Shown: positions 60,620 to 64,000 of the stretch, piece after piece
Position numbering within the stretch: position 1 is the first letter of the stretch
Layout of the letters: every line of letters begins with the position of its first letter
Assembly: GCF_001425705.1 (NCBI RefSeq)
Contig: NZ_LMDC01000012.1
Coordinates: forward strand, 663,294-727,293
DNA length: 64,000 nt
From: Pelomonas sp. Root1217
GTDB taxonomy: Bacteria > Pseudomonadota > Gammaproteobacteria > Burkholderiales > Burkholderiaceae_C
Direction: 5' to 3'
Program-made: the position numbers and the translations under genes
The notes under the pieces: model-generated
The model's input: the letters and a program-made list of their open reading frames with translations, nothing else
The model's database searches: none
Told to the model about the DNA's origin: nothing

Positions 60620-62970
60620 CAGGCCGCTTTCAAAGCCAGCAGCCACTCCCGGGGCCGCGAACGCGTGCTCTGCGAAGGGTGGTAGTGCTGGTCGAGCAGG
60701 TTCTTGCCGGACAGCTCGATCGACACGCGGCGCCCGCCGTCCAGCCAAGCGTAGCCCGCCAGGGCGTCGATCAGCGCATAGCTCTGCCGCGCCGCCGCCG
60801 GGCCCTCGGGCAACAGCGTCTGATCCCGCACGACGTGCGCCCCGCCGCCCAGGTAGAGGCCGCCAGAGAAATCATGCCGTGCCCAGAGGTTGAACAGATG
60901 CGGCGCGCTCATCTGCAGCCGCGCGCCGTGCAGCAGTTGGGCGCTCTTGTAGTTGATGCGCTCGGCGGCATTCAGCGTCGCCGGGTCGCGCGACAGCAGG
61001 GCCGCGTCGTTGCCGCTGTACTCCAGGATGCGGGCGGCGGTGCGGCTGTAGGCCAGGTAGATCTGCCAGCCCGCGGCCGGCAGCAGCGTGGCATCGAACT
61101 CGATGCCGCGCGAGCGCTGCTGGCCGCTCTGGACGTTGTAGATGATGACGTTGCCCGAGCTGTCGGTCTGCGCAAGGTCGTTGACGGCGTTGCGGTTGCG
61201 CAGGTCGAAGGCGGTCAGCGTGGCCGTGGCGCGGCCGTTCAGCAGCTCCGCCTTGACGCCCAGGTCCCAGCCGCTGCCGCGCGTGGGCAGGGCGGGTGTG
61301 CGCGTGCCGTCGGGCCGGTTCAGCACCTGCGCGACGGGCACGAAGGAGCGTGCGAACGAGGCGAACAGCGACCACTCGGGCGCCAGGCGCAGCAGGGCGC
61401 CGTATTGCGGCGTCAGCTCATGCGTGGAGAAGGGTTGGGATGCAGCGGTGATCCGGTCGTCGACCCGGGCACGCGCGGCGGTGTAGCGCAGGCCGGCCAG
61501 CAGCAGCAGGTCGTCGTCCAGCAGCCCGAGCGTGGCGCCGGCATAGGCCGAGCGGTCCGTCTGGTGCAGGCTGCGATCGGTGCGATTCTCGGTCAACGCC
61601 GACAGCGGGATGTCCACCTGGCGGTTCCAGCTCGTCGGGTCGCGCAGGTCCCACAGCGGCAGGGGCGAGGCGATGGGGCGGCTGCCGAGGGCTGGGTCGT
61701 TGGGCGCCTGCGCCGCCGTGTTGTCGAAGCGCCGCCTGAGCGACTGCGCGCCGAGCAGCAACCGCAGGCTGGCACGGTCGAAGCGGTACACGCCGACGCC
61801 GTCGGCGGTCAGCGTCTCGGCCTGGTTGGTGTAGGTCTGGCGACGCAGGCGGCGGCCCTGCAGAAACGTCTGGTTGTCGGACATGCCGAGGTTGCCGGAG
61901 AACAGCGCATCGATGGCGAAGCGCAGGCGTGAGTAGCCGGCGCGCAGATGCCAGTGGTCGCCGGCCTCGACATCGACCCAGCCGCTGGCGCCCGTGCTGT
62001 CGCTGCGGCGGTAGTCGACGTCGGACATGCTGTTCCAGTCGTCTGGCAGCCCCGGCACGTCGACACCGGCGCGGTTCGGGTCGGCCGCGGTCGGCACGAG
62101 GCCGGCCTGCCTACCATAGCCGGGCTTTTGCATCAGCTGCGGGGCTTCGCGCTTGCTGTACTGCTCGGCCTTGAGGGTGACGCTGACGCGGCGGTCCGGC
62201 ATCCAGCGCAGCGAGGGAGCCAGGGTGGTGGCATGTGCGTCGTAGGGCCGCCAGTAGTGGATGTCCTGGTCGAACGAGGCCGCGACGCGCAGCAGCAGGT
62301 CGGGCCGCAGCGGCGTGCCCATGTCGGCGTCGAGCCGGTAGCGGCCGTAGCTGCCGGCGCCCACCTCGACCTCGGCGAAGGGCTGGGGCCGCGGGCTCTT
62401 CGTGATCACGTTGACGATGCCACCGGGCGCCACCTGGCCGTACAGGAAAGAAGATGGCCCCTTGACGATCTCGATGCGCGAAGCGCTGGTGAGGTCGAAG
62501 ATCGACGGGCCGACGAAGCCGTCGCGCAGCACCTGGTAGGCGCCCGGCACCTGGCTCACCGCAAAGCCGCGGATCGCCAGGTTGGCATTGCCCTCATTGA
62601 AGTCGTTGCTCCGGTAGGTCACGCCCGGCGAGTAGCGGGCCACGTCGAACAGGCCCTGCGGCTTCTGGTCGCGGATGAAGGGCTCGTTGAAGGCCTGGAT
62701 GGCGAACGGCAGCTCGTGGATCGGCGCATCGAAGCGCGAGGCGGACACGGCATGGGCGGCGCGATAGCCGCGATCGAGGTTGGCGGCGACGTCGAAAGGC
62801 GACAGCCGCACCTGCACGAGCTCGCCGATGTCGAGGTCGGCCACGCTGGAGGAACTCGCCGCCGCCCCGGCTGCAGCCGCCAGTCCGGCGGCCAGCAGCA
62901 ACAGCTGCGCCGCGCCCGCGGCCCGCAAGCGCCTGTCGGTTCCTTGTCTCCCGCCCCCGGCTGCAGTCAT
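60616..62970 (-). CDS. TonB-dependent siderophore-type receptor
   Basis: A 784-residue outer-membrane receptor. Signal peptide about 10-40, then a plug domain ([59 protein letters not shown]) and a 22-strand-type barrel ending in LLALKAAW, with a C-terminal Trp. The plug resembles FpvA/FhuE-like receptors for ferric siderophores. A TonB box is not clear (LVQVRLSPF is a weak candidate). It heads a three-gene unit with YfiR and a hybrid kinase, suggesting that ligand binding is sensed (inference). Confidence 0.93.
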   Translation of the reverse strand: MTAAGGGRQGTDRRLRAAGAAQLLLLAAGLAAAAGAAASSSSVADLDIGELVQVRLSPFDVAANLDRGYRAAHAVSASRFDAPIHELPFAIQAFNEPFIRDQKPQGLFDVARYSPGVTYRSNDFNEGNANLAIRGFAVSQVPGAYQVLRDGFVGPSIFDLTSASRIEIVKGPSSFLYGQVAPGGIVNVITKSPRPQPFAEVEVGAGSYGRYRLDADMGTPLRPDLLLRVAASFDQDIHYWRPYDAHATTLAPSLRWMPDRRVSVTLKAEQYSKREAPQLMQKPGYGRQAGLVPTAADPNRAGVDVPGLPDDWNSMSDVDYRRSDSTGASGWVDVEAGDHWHLRAGYSRLRFAIDALFSGNLGMSDNQTFLQGRRLRRQTYTNQAETLTADGVGVYRFDRASLRLLLGAQSLRRRFDNTAAQAPNDPALGSRPIASPLPLWDLRDPTSWNRQVDIPLSALTENRTDRSLHQTDRSAYAGATLGLLDDDLLLLAGLRYTAARARVDDRITAASQPFSTHELTPQYGALLRLAPEWSLFASFARSFVPVAQVLNRPDGTRTPALPTRGSGWDLGVKAELLNGRATATLTAFDLRNRNAVNDLAQTDSSGNVIIYNVQSGQQRSRGIEFDATLLPAAGWQIYLAYSRTAARILEYSGNDAALLSRDPATLNAAERINYKSAQLLHGARLQMSAPHLFNLWARHDFSGGLYLGGGAHVVRDQTLLPEGPAAARQSYALIDALAGYAWLDGGRRVSIELSGKNLLDQHYHPSQSTRSRPREWLLALKAAW

Positions 62971-63044
62971 CGATCACTCGATTCCATTGGGCTTGTTTGC
63001 GGCGAGTTTATGCCTGTGCGCCGCCGCCAGGGGCGGCCTGCCGT

Positions 63045-64000
63045 TCAGGCCTGCACGACGTTGCGGCCCTGGCCCTTGGCCCGGTACAGCGCCGCATCGG
63101 CGCGCGCCAGCACCGCGCTGCCGCTGGCATCGCCGCGCTCGGCCTCGGCGATGCCGAAGCTGGCACTGAGCGGCCAGTCCTGTTCCAGCCAGCGCAGGGG
63201 CGCCGTGTTGACCAGCCAGCGCATGCGCTCCGCCACCAGCGCCGCGCCGGCGATGTCGGTGTCGGGCAGCAGCACGCAGAATTCCTCGCCACCCAGGCGG
63301 CCAAATCGGTCCACCTCGCGCACGCAGGGCTGCAGCTCCTTGACCATCAGGCGCAGGGCCGCGTCGCCGGCGGCATGGCCCAGGGCGTCGTTGAGCTGCT
63401 TGAAGCGGTCCATGTCGATCATTACCAGCGCATAGCCGCGGCCGCGCGCCAGCCAGGCGTGGGCACGCTCCAGCGCCTGGTCGAAGGCGCGGCGGTTCAG
63501 CGTGTCGGTCAGCGGGTCGCGCTCCAGCAGGCGCTCGATGCGCGTGATCAAGCGCATCAGCACCAGGAAGGCCAGCGTCGCGTTCTGCAGCAAGGCCAGC
63601 ACCAGCGCCGTCCACAGGAAGGCGATGTTGAACTCGGAGGGCACGCGCAGGTCGGGCGTGCGGCCGGGGTTGACGAAGGTCTCCAGGCCGCGCGCCGCCA
63701 TCAGCGCCGCGATGAGGAACAGGGGCAGGGCCAGCGGCGCGGGCGTGCGCCGGCCGCCGGCCGAGCGCGCCAGGTTGCGCCAGGCGATGATGCCGGCTGC
63801 CAGCGTCAGCGCGGCGCCGGCACCGTTGACGATGCGGGCCTGCCAGCGCAGGTCGCCTTCATAAGGCAGCGCCAGCAGCAGCAGGGCCGTGGCGGCCACG
63901 ACGACGGCACCGGGCTTCCAGTTCAGCGCCCGCGTCGTGATGCCTGGCACCGCCGCGCCGAGCAGCGCGAAGGAGGTGATGGCGAGCACGTCGCCGGGCC
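63045..64000 (-). CDS. Membrane-anchored diguanylate cyclase (GGDEF; partial)
   Basis: The frame is open to the window edge, so the N-terminus is missing. The visible part has four to five membrane helices followed by a GGDEF domain: DPLTDTLNRRAF, MIDMDRFKQLND, the catalytic GGEEF (RLGGEEFCVLL) and the inhibitory RxxD site (REVDRFGR) five residues before it. All residues for synthesis of c-di-GMP and product inhibition are present, so it is probably active. The sensor part is an integral membrane region of unknown ligand. It could feed the c-di-GMP riboswitch elsewhere in the window. Confidence 0.93.
   Translation of the reverse strand, partial: PGDVLAITSFALLGAAVPGITTRALNWKPGAVVVAATALLLLALPYEGDLRWQARIVNGAGAALTLAAGIIAWRNLARSAGGRRTPAPLALPLFLIAALMAARGLETFVNPGRTPDLRVPSEFNIAFLWTALVLALLQNATLAFLVLMRLITRIERLLERDPLTDTLNRRAFDQALERAHAWLARGRGYALVMIDMDRFKQLNDALGHAAGDAALRLMVKELQPCVREVDRFGRLGGEEFCVLLPDTDIAGAALVAERMRWLVNTAPLRWLEQDWPLSASFGIAEAERGDASGSAVLARADAALYRAKGQGRNVVQA

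Overview
The window looks like a chromosome segment of a high-GC betaproteobacterium of the Burkholderiales, probably a relative of Rubrivivax, Roseateles or Ideonella. This is inferred from the base composition, the KdsD-KdsC-LptC lipopolysaccharide cluster, a PEP-CTERM protein with an MHFG motif, and many two-component and c-di-GMP elements. No rRNA, tRNA or CRISPR array was seen. Genes are densely packed and many neighbours overlap by 1-4 bases (ATGA, GTGA or TGATG), so long translationally coupled operons are common.

Layout: 1-2020 holds the end of a DsbD/ScsB-type reductase and a periplasmic redoxin. Next come a glutaminase, an RlmI-like methyltransferase, and a haem-binding membrane sensor coupled to a Ser/Thr kinase (3897-6273). 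6525-9606 holds a sugar-isomerase-like protein and a two-component pair. 9563-13259 (minus) holds a B12/radical SAM protein, a monooxygenase-like protein, an orphan ParA and a 2OG oxygenase. 13442-18859 is the most striking unit: a c-di-GMP-I riboswitch and hairpin ahead of a secreted subtilase with nine perfect six-residue repeats, followed by two overlapping sensor kinase genes. 18896-27427 (minus) is a long same-strand run: membrane protein, BtuF-like protein, MarC, nitronate monooxygenase, CreB, CreC, CreD and a GMC oxidoreductase. A consensus CreB box lies in front of creD.

27661-30730 contains an RRM/glycine-rich RNA-binding protein with a clear terminator, a DUF5916 outer-membrane protein and an 8-codon leader ORF. 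30810-33972 (minus) is kdsD-kdsC-lptC followed by an SDR gene instead of lptA-lptB. 34916-40062 encodes a 2-oxoacid:acceptor oxidoreductase with its own FAD/Fe-S subunit. It is interrupted by a 450-base element with 35-base inverted repeats that carries a GxxExxY gene. 40152-52898 carries a lipoprotein, an amine oxidase, metallopeptidases (HEXXH, M23, M13), a TonB-like protein, a 2-hydroxyacid dehydrogenase and a drug exporter.

52899-56540 is a compositionally different patch with a decayed tyrosine recombinase and two exported proteins. The window ends with a TonB-dependent receptor, YfiR and hybrid kinase operon and a partial membrane diguanylate cyclase. That cyclase, the YfiR protein and the riboswitch make c-di-GMP signalling a recurring theme.
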